Of a stretch of DNA of 17,486 bases, positions 1 to 8,079 are shown in pieces. Both the position numbers and the translations under genes were made by a program. The notes under the pieces were generated by a model. That model was given only the letters and a program-made list of their open reading frames with translations, was not told the DNA's origin and searched no databases. This stretch comes from Willaertia magna (Eukaryota > Heterolobosea > Eutetramitea > Acrasida > Naegleriidae): positions 1 to 17,486 of the forward strand of contig CADWAF010004715.1 of assembly GCA_902984215.1 (NCBI GenBank), given 5' to 3'. Positions within the stretch are counted from its first letter, which is position 1, and every line of letters begins with the position of its first letter.

Positions 1-1034
1 AATGCAAGTTTTTGGTCAAATGTTAATTGCCGTGTTAGGTTTAGGTCAAGCCTTTGCTATGTAAGTATAATTTAATCAATTTCACATTATTTACTTTGTA
101 AAGTTTACCTGATCTTGGAAAAGCAGCAGTATCAGCTAATGTTTTATTGAAGGTTATGAACAGAAAACCAGTCATTGGCTACAGTGGAGGAAAATCAATT
201 CCTGAAGGAATTAAGGGAAATGTTAGATTTGAAAATGTTGTTTTCAAATATCCATCTCGTCCAAATGTAGTTGTTTTAAAAGATTTTACATTTGAGATTA
301 CTCCTGGTCAATCCGTCGCTTTAGTTGGTCCATCAGGTTCTGGTAAATCTACAATTGTTGGCTTAATTGAAAAGTTCTATCAACCAGAAAGTGGAAGAGT
401 ATTCATTGATGGAGTTGATGTTGCAGAACTTGATCCAATATGGTTACACAAGAATATTGGAATTGTCACACAAGAACCTGTATTATTTGCAACAACTATA
501 GCTGAAAATATTGCTTATGCAGTTGGTATTGAAAATGTAACACAACACCAAATTGAAGAAGCAGCAAAAGCAGCAAATGCACACAATTTCATTATAGACT
601 TACCTGAAGGATATCAAACAAGATTAGGAGAGAAGGGTGTTTCCATGAGTGGTGGCCAAAAACAGAGAATTGCTATAGCCAGAGCAGTATTACAAAATCC
701 ACAATTACTTTTACTTGATGAAGCTACCTCTGCTTTGGATACCGAATCAGAGGCATTAGTGCAAGCTGCCTTAGATAAACTTATGCAAGGAAGAACAAGT
801 ATTTGTATTGCTCACAGATTGTCAACTGTACAAAATTGTAATGTAATATGCGTATTACACAAAGGAGAATTAAAAGAAGTTGGAACTCACGAAGAATTAT
901 TGAAGATAGAAAATGGTATTTACAAAAAGTTAGCTCAAAAACAAATGATGTTTGGCCAAACAGATGATTCTTTAAATAACTCTTTAACATTAGAAGGAGC
1001 ATTAGATGAGCTCATTGTAGATGAAGAATTTTAA
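1..1034 (+). CDS. ABCB-type ABC transporter, C-terminal part (5' partial)
   Basis: Partial gene: exons 1-60 (open at the 5' edge) and 104-1034, giving about 329 residues in frame. Exon 1 encodes the end of the last membrane helix, ending GQAFAI, and splicing yields the ABCB-typical linker LPDLGKAA. The nucleotide-binding domain follows with every core motif. Numbering from the codon at 147: A-loop Tyr35 in FKYPSRP, Walker A GPSGSGKST (61-69), Q-loop VTQEPVLF (Gln109), signature SMSGGQ (166-171, Met in place of the usual Leu of LSGGQ), Walker B LLLLDEATSALD (187-198) and switch His223 in IAHRLST. The family couples ATP hydrolysis to export of lipids, peptides or hydrophobic compounds across a membrane. 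The catalytic Glu192 is present, so this site should hydrolyse ATP. Whether the protein is a half or full transporter depends on upstream sequence. A short acidic tail follows the domain. Substrate and membrane cannot be told. Confidence 0.93.
61..103 (+). other. Intron, 43 nt, in the ABC transporter gene
   Basis: Donor GTAAGT at 61 and acceptor TAAAG at 99-103. Splicing joins codon phase 2 (at|t, Ile) and restores the conserved ABCB linker. If retained, the frame meets TAA immediately after the donor. Confidence 0.85.
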
Positions 1035-1090
1035 TTTAAGAGCAATATTTTTAAACGACTTGTAGAATCCTTAATTTTATTCAACAAAAA

Positions 1091-2033
1091 ATGGACGAAT
1101 TGACATCATTTGACCCTAAAGAATTAACTTCGAGTGAATTATTTTCCATCAAAGATAAAGTTATTGTTATTACAGGAGGAACTAGAGGAATCGGAATGTG
1201 CATTGCACAAGGCTATTTATTGAATGGTGTTAAAAAAGTTTATGTTTGTTCTAGACAAAAAGAAGCTTGTGAACAAACAGAAAAGATATTCAATGAATAT
1301 TTATCTAAAATTTATAAAAACAAAATAAATATTCCAAGGTTAATTGCAATTCAAGCAGATCTTTCAAATGAAGAAGGAATTGACAAATTTTGTTCTTCAA
1401 TAGATGAAGATAAGGTTCATGTCTTAGTTAATAATAGCGGAACTAATTGGGCTGAATCAATTGATAATTATCCTTCAAAAGGTTGGGATAAAGTCATTGA
1501 ATTAAACTTAAAGACCCCATTCTTTGTTATTCAAAAACTTTTACCAAAGTTGAGAAAGGCTGCAACAGAAGATGATCCAGCAAGAATTATAAACATTGGA
1601 AGTATACATGGTAAATCAATTCCTAGAGTTGAGACCTATGCCTACACTGCAAGTAAAGCAGGTCTTCATCATTTAACAAAACATATTGCCTCGAGATTGG
1701 CTCAAGAAAATATTACTTGTAACGCATTAGGTAAGTAGTTATTTAACAAGAAATAAGAAATGAATAATTTGATTTAGCTTGTGGATTTTTCCAAACAAAG
1801 ATGACAAAACAATTATTTACTGAAATGAAAGACGAAGTATTGGATTCAATTCCATTAAATAGAGTGTCAAAGGCATCTGACATTGCTGGTACTTGTATCT
1901 TTTTAAGCTCTTCAGCTTCTTCATGGATTACTGGTATGTAATTTATTTTTCTTTATTATTAATATTTAAAATAACATAAATAGGTACAATTATTCCATTA
2001 GATGGAGGTAGTTTAGTTAAGTCCAATTTGTAA
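1091..2033 (+). CDS. Short-chain dehydrogenase/reductase, RhlG-like 3-oxoacyl reductase family
   Basis: Three exons (1091-1730, 1778-1933, 1984-2033) give 281 residues, the normal size for a classical SDR. Rossmann motif TGGTRGIG lies at 28-35, Arg55 after the second strand (CSRQ) suggests NADP(H), and NNSG is at 114-117 (usually NNAG). The catalytic set is Asn139, Ser171 (IGSIHG), Tyr185 and Lys189 (YTASK). The run GTNWAESIDNYP and the later DDPARIINIGS closely recall bacterial RhlG and its eukaryotic relatives, 3-oxoacyl-ACP reductase-like enzymes. The third exon supplies the canonical C-terminal IPLDGG. After the active site ACGFF replaces the usual APGFF. The likely reaction is NADPH-dependent reduction of a 3-oxoacyl or similar carbonyl, but the substrate is not predictable. 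No clear presequence or membrane segment is seen. The start at 1091 follows an A-run (caacaaaaaATG), 56 bp after the ABC transporter stop. Confidence 0.9.
1731..1777 (+). other. Intron 1, 47 nt, in the SDR gene
   Basis: Donor GTAAGT at 1731, acceptor ATTTAG ending 1777, phase 1. Removal gives NALACGFF, matching the SDR motif after the active site. Retention puts TAG in frame two codons in. Confidence 0.88.
1934..1983 (+). other. Intron 2, 50 nt, in the SDR gene
   Basis: Donor GTATGT at 1934, acceptor AATAG ending 1983, phase 1. Removal joins SSWITG to TIIPLDGG, the conserved SDR C-terminus. Retention gives TAA within three codons. Confidence 0.88.
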
Positions 2034-2223
2034 ACATTTATGGCTTACTTCATTGATTGAAAATATAACATTGTACAATATAAAATAAGTTATTTTTTGT
2101 AATATTCATCTTTTATCATCACTAAAACAACTCTTTGCCATTTTAGTAATCGATAAAAGATATGCACCTACAAACAACCCTGATTTAAACTTTTTAAAAA
2201 AAACTAACTTACAAAAGTTTGTC
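2034..2223 (+). promoter_or_regulatory. Intergenic region with a long interrupted inverted repeat
   Basis: This 190 bp spacer sits between the SDR stop and the F-box gene start. It contains an inverted repeat at 2108-2161: outer arms ATCTTTTATC (2108-2117) and GATAAAAGAT (2152-2161) match perfectly over 10 bp. Inner arms ACTAAAA (2121-2127) and TTTTAGT (2141-2147) match over 7 bp. They are separated by small unpaired patches (ATC and AATC) and a 13-nt loop. It could be a hairpin in the 3' UTR of the SDR transcript, or a two-part palindromic protein site about 60 bp upstream of the F-box gene start. An AT-rich A-run follows just before the start codon. Confidence 0.6.
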
Positions 2224-4299
2224 ATGAACAACGTTCAGCAATTTAGAGAAGCACCGACATTAGAGGAGGATGAAGTACTCGATGATTCAAACCAGTCTAG
2301 ACAATCCGAAAAGTTAGAGGAAGATGGTCAATTAGAACCTTGTACCCCAAGAACTCAAATTACTGATGAAGGAAATACTCCAAGGAATGTAATGTCTTTT
2401 AATAATCCTGAATCGATCATTGTGGAGGAGGCTTACCTTGAAGAGATATGGGAAAACCAAACCTCTGCAAAATCCTCAATATCTTCCAACACAACTGAGG
2501 AAGTACTTGATTTGGAGGAAGTTGACACAAAGCCTTGTAGAAGTTTTCATCATTTACATTGTGCAGAAAAAGACTCAACTTCTACTGCCGAAGAGATTAC
2601 TCCAAATATAATGCTTTCTGCAACAGAGCTTTTTTCTCTAACGAAAATACAAGAAGAAACAACTGTGGATCTTACTATCATACCTTTTGAAGTAGATGTT
2701 AGATTAATTCCTGAAGAAATATTTACTTATATATTTTCATTTGTACCCATAAGACATTTATATTCAATTTCTGTCAGTTGTAAAGTGTTTCATTCAATAG
2801 TCAACAGAGATATTATTTGGAGAAATATTTTTTTTTACATGATAAAAGATTCTAAATACTTTTTAATTGCCAAAGACTTAATACCTCTTAGAAGATTACT
2901 TAATGAAACATCTCAATATTTCAGAAGTTTTAATGACAATCCTGTTTTATTACAACCTCCAAATAATCCTGTTTTATTACCTTCCCCTAATAACAATAAT
3001 GACGAAGAGAAATCCTTGGGGGAAGGGTTATTTAATGATGACGAACAGTATGAAACTTTTATAAAACGAGTTGAAGAAAACGGTTTGATTTTAGACAAGA
3101 AAAAAGTTACAAGGTTGCGAAGACAATTAACTATTGGGCAACTTGATGATTATTTGAAAAAGTGTGCAATATTTCTTAGAATGACAAAAGATTGCTGTTG
3201 TAATTATCAATTACATGTAAAACCTAAAGTAATTTTACACAACGTTCCAGTTTTACAAGCAGATGGTAATGAGGAAAATACACTCATCCCTAATGTTAAT
3301 GATGAAGTAGAAGTTCAAGATACGGTATCCCCAGGGTTGATCGCCGCAAGAGGAGATAAGTGTGACTGTTTTTATCAGCTGTGTGAATGTATTGTAAGAA
3401 ATAGAAGACACAAAGCTAAAATAGAGAGGAACACTAGTGGCTCAGAAACACTTCAAAAATTTGCTAAGGGTTACAGAAATTTTGTTTATCCTTTAACAAC
3501 AGTTTTATTTGTATTTTTGGAACTGTTTTTGTTTTCAGCTTATTTTGAGTACTGGCAAAATGATCCCCTTGGGAAGTTTTATTTAGGGATTGTTTTGATG
3601 CCTGTCGCTATATTTCATAGTATATTATGGGGTATTGGTTTATTGAGCTGTTTTATTTGTGACACACACGAAATAGTAATGAAAGGTGCTAGAAGTAGGA
3701 CAAGTACGATTATATTAGCCTTTTATATTTCTCTAATTTACATCCCAATCTATTCTATGTCACTATTTATGAAACTGTCATTTATTAACACAGACTATGT
3801 TCCAAGTATTTTACTGATAGGGGTGTTACTTGGTATTTCTTGCATGTATACGTTTATAGTTTTTAAAGGTAGATTAATTACTGTTCAAACCTTTTATGAA
3901 AAGTTGATAATTTTCCAAGGATATTGTCTGTTATTGATAGGTGGGGTAGTGTCAATTGCAGCCAGTATCAATATTGATTTTCACGTTAAAATTACAGGAT
4001 ATTATAGTATATTCGTTTGCCTTCCTGCCTGTGTATTCTGCTTCGTTTTCCTTAATCAAATTTTTACCTTATTTCAAGGAATTTCTCCTATTGGTACAAT
4101 TAGACGATGTTGCAATGTAATGTCACTATCTATTATTATTTCATTGGTGGTAGGTTTGCCAACCATGGCAGGAATTCTACTAATGACATTAAGAATAGAC
4201 AAAGTAATGGAATGGAACATGTTGTATCTTGTTGCACCTTTTTGCGTTACTGCATTCTGTATACTAGGTGTTATAATTCAATATATTTTGGATAGATAA
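2224..4299 (+). CDS. F-box protein with about eight C-terminal transmembrane segments
   Basis: Single-exon gene, 691 residues. Residues 1-150 are acidic, Ser/Thr-rich and probably disordered, with two Thr-Pro-Arg sites (41-43, 52-54). An F-box-like motif lies near 160-205 (LIPEEIFTYIFSFVP, then VSCKVFHSIV and DIIWRNIF), the segment that binds Skp1 in SCF ubiquitin ligases. A tandem 9-residue repeat NPVLLQPPN/NPVLLPSPN follows at 239-256. Next come two Cys-rich stretches (DCCCN at 323-327; CDCFYQLCEC at 380-389). The C-terminal half has hydrophobic segments at about 420-441, 453-478, 494-518, 525-547, 560-583, 591-616, 633-657 and 664-689. No leucine-rich, WD or kelch substrate domain is visible. 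I infer a membrane-anchored F-box adaptor, with unknown membrane and targets. The multi-spanning half was not recognised. The next gene begins only 25 bp after the stop. Confidence 0.8.
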   Translation: MNNVQQFREAPTLEEDEVLDDSNQSRQSEKLEEDGQLEPCTPRTQITDEGNTPRNVMSFNNPESIIVEEAYLEEIWENQTSAKSSISSNTTEEVLDLEEVDTKPCRSFHHLHCAEKDSTSTAEEITPNIMLSATELFSLTKIQEETTVDLTIIPFEVDVRLIPEEIFTYIFSFVPIRHLYSISVSCKVFHSIVNRDIIWRNIFFYMIKDSKYFLIAKDLIPLRRLLNETSQYFRSFNDNPVLLQPPNNPVLLPSPNNNNDEEKSLGEGLFNDDEQYETFIKRVEENGLILDKKKVTRLRRQLTIGQLDDYLKKCAIFLRMTKDCCCNYQLHVKPKVILHNVPVLQADGNEENTLIPNVNDEVEVQDTVSPGLIAARGDKCDCFYQLCECIVRNRRHKAKIERNTSGSETLQKFAKGYRNFVYPLTTVLFVFLELFLFSAYFEYWQNDPLGKFYLGIVLMPVAIFHSILWGIGLLSCFICDTHEIVMKGARSRTSTIILAFYISLIYIPIYSMSLFMKLSFINTDYVPSILLIGVLLGISCMYTFIVFKGRLITVQTFYEKLIIFQGYCLLLIGGVVSIAASINIDFHVKITGYYSIFVCLPACVFCFVFLNQIFTLFQGISPIGTIRRCCNVMSLSIIISLVVGLPTMAGILLMTLRIDKVMEWNMLYLVAPFCVTAFCILGVIIQYILDR
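2938..2991 (+). repeat. Two-copy 27-bp tandem repeat inside the F-box/membrane gene
   Basis: Copies at 2938-2964 and 2965-2991 begin with the same 15 bases and encode NPVLLQPPN and NPVLLPSPN. The repeat lies in the Asn/Pro-rich linker after the F-box and keeps the reading frame. Confidence 0.75.
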
Positions 4300-4324
4300 G
4301 GAAATAATAACAGTTAATCAAAAA

Positions 4325-6175
4325 ATGAATACGCTACGCCCTGTGGAAGGGCAGTTAGTTTTGGTGCTTTGTGAAGATTTTCAACCTAATCCTCTCCCTC
4401 ATTTCCTTAATGATGATAACAAAGAATTAAGATCGTTGATATCAAAGATATATTCAAATAATGATAAAAACAATCCTCAACAAATAAATCAAAGAATTAA
4501 GTCTATTCTATTTCCGAACTTACCAGCTGATTTAAATAGTAACAATCTAAAAGAACTTCCCAAAAAACAAAGCAAATGGAAGAGTAAACACGTAAAGGAA
4601 CAAAATACCAATTCCAACAAGTCCTTAAAGGATAGACAACAACGGTTTACTGATTATTTGCATACCTCAAAGAAAACTAATTTTACAATGTATCAAAACG
4701 GAGAAAACAGCCATTCAACAAAGACATGTTCTGTTTCCGGGGGAGTAGCCCCACCAGTTCTCCCAAGTATAAGCCAACGTAGTTTGTTGACGTCTCCCAC
4801 ATTCGGAGATGTAGAAAAAAAGAGTCTGAAACCAAACACTTTACAAATCGGGGTAGTGGTTGAATGTCTGGAAACTAAGGCAACTGTACAACTAGTATTC
4901 TCTAACGAGTTGTTTGTTCATTTTCATGAAATAAGGAAAAACATCCCTCTTACCAGACTTGTACCAATAACAACGCAAGAATACAAAATACTCTTGGGTG
5001 AGAAGTGGCTGTCAAGATTGATTGATTATGAAAACAACGAAACATATAAAAAAGAAACAACAAAGACTGACAAGAGCCTCATAGCAAATAAAAAGAAATT
5101 AAGGCTATCTATAGAACAGATAAAAAAGAGCAAGCAGGTTAAAGCACAAGAAATGGACCAAAACGTTAAAGAAGACTTTTTACTAAGCTCTAGGTACAGG
5201 GAGGAATGGGAAGAATTGGCAAATGAGTTTTTAAAAGAAGAAAGAGTAAAAAAAATAGATCAGTGGAACAGTGAGCTAGAAAACTATCAAGGACTCAAAA
5301 CATTTTCAACCAGCCCTGTTATTAAGCAGAGAAATGATACTCTGAAGCAATTAAGTGAAATGCTCTCTGTAAAGATGGGGAAATTATTGACCCCAGAAGG
5401 TAATCTTAACAGTAGCAACAGTTTGTATTCTTCCAGCAGTTTCCTTACTCCAAGAACTCCTAGGTCCTTCTTTGCACTATATTTATCAGAAAAAATTCTT
5501 GAGGGAAAGGTTGTTTATGTGGATCCTATGTCAAACGTGATAAATGTGTTAGTTCAGTATAAGGAAACTAGAAGTATTCTTGTATACCTTTACTTGGATA
5601 AAGTAAAGGTATTCAATAATGTACAAAAGGAAAATTCTTCAGAAAACTACAACTGTTATGACGAAATTTGTAAATTTTTAGTAGGAAAAAAGGTATATAT
5701 TTTTATACCTAAAGTTACAGCATCCCCATTTTCTTCATTAGGTGCCATTCTCTATTCCAAGCCAAACCTTAGCAAGAATAGTGAGTTTAACACTATGAAC
5801 ACTTCATTACCGTGTGACATGTGGTTGGTTGAAAACAAGAGGTGGATTAACAAATGGGTTGTAGAGAAGGGATACGCTTATTTACATTTGCCTCTTTCCT
5901 CGGTTGACTCTTCAAGTCAAAACAATGAAGAAACTTCAAGTACCTCAAATCCTCATTTCGATCACCAAATTAAATTACTGAAAGAAGCCGAGGAGACGGC
6001 TCAAAAAGAAGAAAGGGGTGCTTGGAAACACAAGAAAGAAGTTATTCAAAATGAGGCTGAAAAAGAAAGAATTAAAAGGTGGAAAAGAAGAATGGGAACG
6101 AATACAAACACCAAAGAGCAAAGCTGTTTGTTAAAGGGAGTTGACAAAAGGCAGAACAAACACTTGAAGTTCTAA
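4325..6175 (+). CDS. Protein with a C-terminal degenerate SNase-like domain
   Basis: Single-exon gene, 616 residues. The C-terminal region (about 390-568) resembles the staphylococcal nuclease OB fold: a beta-rich stretch EGKVVYVDPMSNVINVLV, then ILVYLYLD, and the family-typical helical end WINKWVVEKGYAYLHL followed by LLKEAEETAQKEERGAWK. Family catalytic residues are not evident: no Arg or Glu occurs where FRLLLVDTPE would be, and no Arg in the segment matching GRGLAYIY. A binding or structural role is therefore more likely than nuclease activity. The first 380 residues are basic and Asn/Ser/Lys-rich, with a beta-like segment at 173-215 and charged helices at 255-320 that could form a coiled coil. 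The C-terminus is strongly basic (580-616). No signal peptide or membrane segment is seen. The start at 4325 follows an A-run 25 bp after the F-box gene stop. Domain order is unlike the four-SNase Tudor-SN. Confidence 0.65.
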   Translation: MNTLRPVEGQLVLVLCEDFQPNPLPHFLNDDNKELRSLISKIYSNNDKNNPQQINQRIKSILFPNLPADLNSNNLKELPKKQSKWKSKHVKEQNTNSNKSLKDRQQRFTDYLHTSKKTNFTMYQNGENSHSTKTCSVSGGVAPPVLPSISQRSLLTSPTFGDVEKKSLKPNTLQIGVVVECLETKATVQLVFSNELFVHFHEIRKNIPLTRLVPITTQEYKILLGEKWLSRLIDYENNETYKKETTKTDKSLIANKKKLRLSIEQIKKSKQVKAQEMDQNVKEDFLLSSRYREEWEELANEFLKEERVKKIDQWNSELENYQGLKTFSTSPVIKQRNDTLKQLSEMLSVKMGKLLTPEGNLNSSNSLYSSSSFLTPRTPRSFFALYLSEKILEGKVVYVDPMSNVINVLVQYKETRSILVYLYLDKVKVFNNVQKENSSENYNCYDEICKFLVGKKVYIFIPKVTASPFSSLGAILYSKPNLSKNSEFNTMNTSLPCDMWLVENKRWINKWVVEKGYAYLHLPLSSVDSSSQNNEETSSTSNPHFDHQIKLLKEAEETAQKEERGAWKHKKEVIQNEAEKERIKRWKRRMGTNTNTKEQSCLLKGVDKRQNKHLKF

Positions 6176-6254
6176 TTTACCATCAAGTTCATCAGTTCTT
6201 CAAATAATTCTACTTAAACCAAAGATCTCAACCAAGAAGAAAATCAAAGAAAAA

Positions 6255-7439
6255 ATGTCTTTCCTTGAAGAAATAAAAAAGGGTGTGCAGCTCAAACATA
6301 CAGAAAGAGTTGAAGTTGAAAATAAGAAAACACAATTAATTTGTGATGATTCCGAAAAATATTATTCTTTATTGAAAGAAGCAAGTTTTGAAAACTATTA
6401 TGATTACATTAAACAATACACTTTTCCATCAACTTATTTTCTTTTAACATTGGAAGAAGCTCAACATTTAGTTGGTTGGGGCAAGAAGTGGAAAGAACAA
6501 TTTGAAGAAATTACAAAGAAAAAACAAGATCAAGATTTAAATGAAAGAATAGATTTGATTAATAGAATTATGAAAGAATGGAAAGAATCAGATACTGTAC
6601 TTCAACAATTAGCATTAAAAATTGATGAAGAAAAAAAGAAACTTAATACTAATAATGGAATATTCATAAGACTTTCAACAATGTCTCCAAAAGATGCTGT
6701 AACTAATAGACCTAGTTTTATTGAAGACAGTTTTGAAATCTATAAAGAAATTGTTGAATTAGAAAAAGAACAACAAATTAATTTTGGAAAGGAAGCAAAT
6801 CGTCAATTATATGCATTATATATTGCAAGTACTCAAACCATGAAAGTTGAAAATAGTTTTGATGGTATTCAATTATTAATTGAAAGTGATAGAGCTCAAC
6901 AAGAATTAACTAAAATGGTTGAAACTGAAGGAGAAAGAGAGATTAGATTAATTGTTAGAGAATTTGTTAATTTTGATGTTGGTTTAGAATTTAGATCATT
7001 TATTTATAATAACCAATTATGTGCACTGTCACAATATAATCCTTATGTTTATTTTCCTCATTTAGTTAAACATCAAGATGAAATATTAAAAAGCATTCAA
7101 CAATTTATTAATGATAGAATTAAAGAAGGTTCTATTCCTTTACGTAATTTTAGTTTAGATATATTATTAATTAATAATTCAGCAAAGAATAAGACATGTT
7201 GTTCTGTAGATAATGAAACTAGGGCAGAAGATTTACAAGTTAAAATTATTGAAGTAAATGCTTTAGCAGAATTTACTGGAACTTGTTGCTTCACATGGGA
7301 ACATGATAGAGATATATTAATGGGTAAGAAACCATTTGAATTTAGATTGACTTTAAAAGAATATGACAATCCTTTACAAGAATTTAATTCAGAATGGATT
7401 TTAATGGGAAAACGTTTACAAGAAAGAATAAATAAATAA
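6255..7439 (+). CDS. D123/CDC123-family protein (ATP-grasp-like)
   Basis: Single-exon gene, 394 residues. Family blocks are FIRLSTMSPKDAV (137-149), GIQLLIESDRAQQEL (204-218), REFVNFDVGLEFRSFIY (235-251), ALSQYNPYVYFPHL (257-270) and FSLDILLI (299-306). The metal-binding strand is IIEVNAL (331-337), followed by FTWEHDRDIL. CDC123 is an ATP-grasp-related chaperone that helps assemble translation initiation factor eIF2. Here Asp302 and the Glu333/Asn335 pair occupy the metal-ligand positions, with Glu where canonical proteins usually have Asp. The N-terminal 120 residues do not show the usual CDC123 opening and include a charged helical part. This may be a lineage-specific D123 paralogue rather than the orthologue acting on eIF2. 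Its 3' end converges on the neighbouring minus-strand gene with only 36 bp between stops. Confidence 0.82.
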   Translation: MSFLEEIKKGVQLKHTERVEVENKKTQLICDDSEKYYSLLKEASFENYYDYIKQYTFPSTYFLLTLEEAQHLVGWGKKWKEQFEEITKKKQDQDLNERIDLINRIMKEWKESDTVLQQLALKIDEEKKKLNTNNGIFIRLSTMSPKDAVTNRPSFIEDSFEIYKEIVELEKEQQINFGKEANRQLYALYIASTQTMKVENSFDGIQLLIESDRAQQELTKMVETEGEREIRLIVREFVNFDVGLEFRSFIYNNQLCALSQYNPYVYFPHLVKHQDEILKSIQQFINDRIKEGSIPLRNFSLDILLINNSAKNKTCCSVDNETRAEDLQVKIIEVNALAEFTGTCCFTWEHDRDILMGKKPFEFRLTLKEYDNPLQEFNSEWILMGKRLQERINK

Positions 7440-7475
7440 AATATTATGTAAATTTATCCAAAAAGATATTGTAAA

Positions 7476-7970
7476 TTATTTGTTTTGTTTTTCTTGTTCT
7501 CTTTTTATAATTTCTTCCAACGTTATTGCTCCACTCTCTAATTCTTCCATTGTTGACTTGACTGTCTTTGCTTTTAATTCTTTAACTTCCTCTTTCAACT
7601 TATTAATTTCTAAAACATCATGTCCTAAACGTGAATTAATATTATAATCCAAACGCTACAATTCTAAATATTTAATTTTATATTTGTAAACTTACAGTTT
7701 CTTCATTTCCTAAATCTTTTCGCAATATTAATTGTCACGTAAAATCAATAAACACTTACATCTTCTATATAATGGTATACCCGAAAATAAACATCCAAAA
7801 AATCCATAAACTAAAAATTTAATTCTCTTTCTAGTTACTTCTCTTTGTGCTGCCTTTTGTTCTGGTGTTAAAGTTTGTAAATATGAATTATCGGGAGTGA
7901 AACCTTTTCTAAAGAAATCCTTTACAGCTCGAAAGAAAGAAACACTTTCATCTGCAATTTTTCTTTTCAT
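7476..7970 (-). CDS. Small membrane protein with C-terminal coiled coil, three exons with a 20-nt micro-exon
   Basis: On the minus strand, exons 7970-7760 (211 nt), 7715-7696 (20 nt) and 7655-7476 (180 nt, stop at 7478-7476) join into 136 residues. The unspliced frame from 7970 stops inside the first intron. All junctions keep frame: phase 1 after the Arg-Arg at 69-70, then YLGNEET, then phase 0 into the last exon. The protein starts with a basic amphipathic region, contains a charged helix TPEQKAAQREVTRKR (35-49), and has one hydrophobic segment at about 51-68 (KFLVYGFFGCLFSGIPLY). It ends with a Lys/Glu-rich coiled-coil-like tail from about 96. I do not recognise the family. Topology resembles small single-pass organelle-membrane proteins, which is inference only. 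The start follows an A-run (ttaaaaaATG) and the gene is divergent from the PUF-like gene. Confidence 0.7.
7656..7695 (-). other. Intron 2, 40 nt, in the small membrane protein gene
   Basis: Read on the minus strand: donor GTAAGT from 7695, acceptor ATTGTAG ending at 7656, phase 0. It is the shortest intron in the window. Retention gives an in-frame TAA after five codons. Confidence 0.68.
7716..7759 (-). other. Intron 1, 44 nt, in the small membrane protein gene
   Basis: Read on the minus strand: donor GTAAGT from 7759, acceptor AAAAG ending at 7716, phase 1. The other nearby acceptor, ATTTAG, would create an immediate TGA stop, so the AAG acceptor is preferred. AAG acceptors also occur in the introns ending at 103 and 14087. 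Confidence 0.6.
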
Positions 7971-8079
7971 TTTTTAAAGAAGAACCATTTGATAGTACAG
8001 CACCACTTCATCATCATGCGGAATTGCATGTTTTGTTAGTGAACACTTAAATTATTCCATAAATGTGGTTCTGAAAAAA
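7971..8079. promoter_or_regulatory. Short divergent promoter region with a palindromic site
   Basis: This 109 bp separates the start codons of two divergent genes, so both promoters must lie here. It contains CATGC (8015-8019) and GCATG (8026-8030), an inverted repeat with a 6-nt spacer. It also has a wider AGAACCA (7981-7987)/TGGTTCT (8066-8072) pair. No TATA-like box can be assigned with confidence. Confidence 0.35.
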
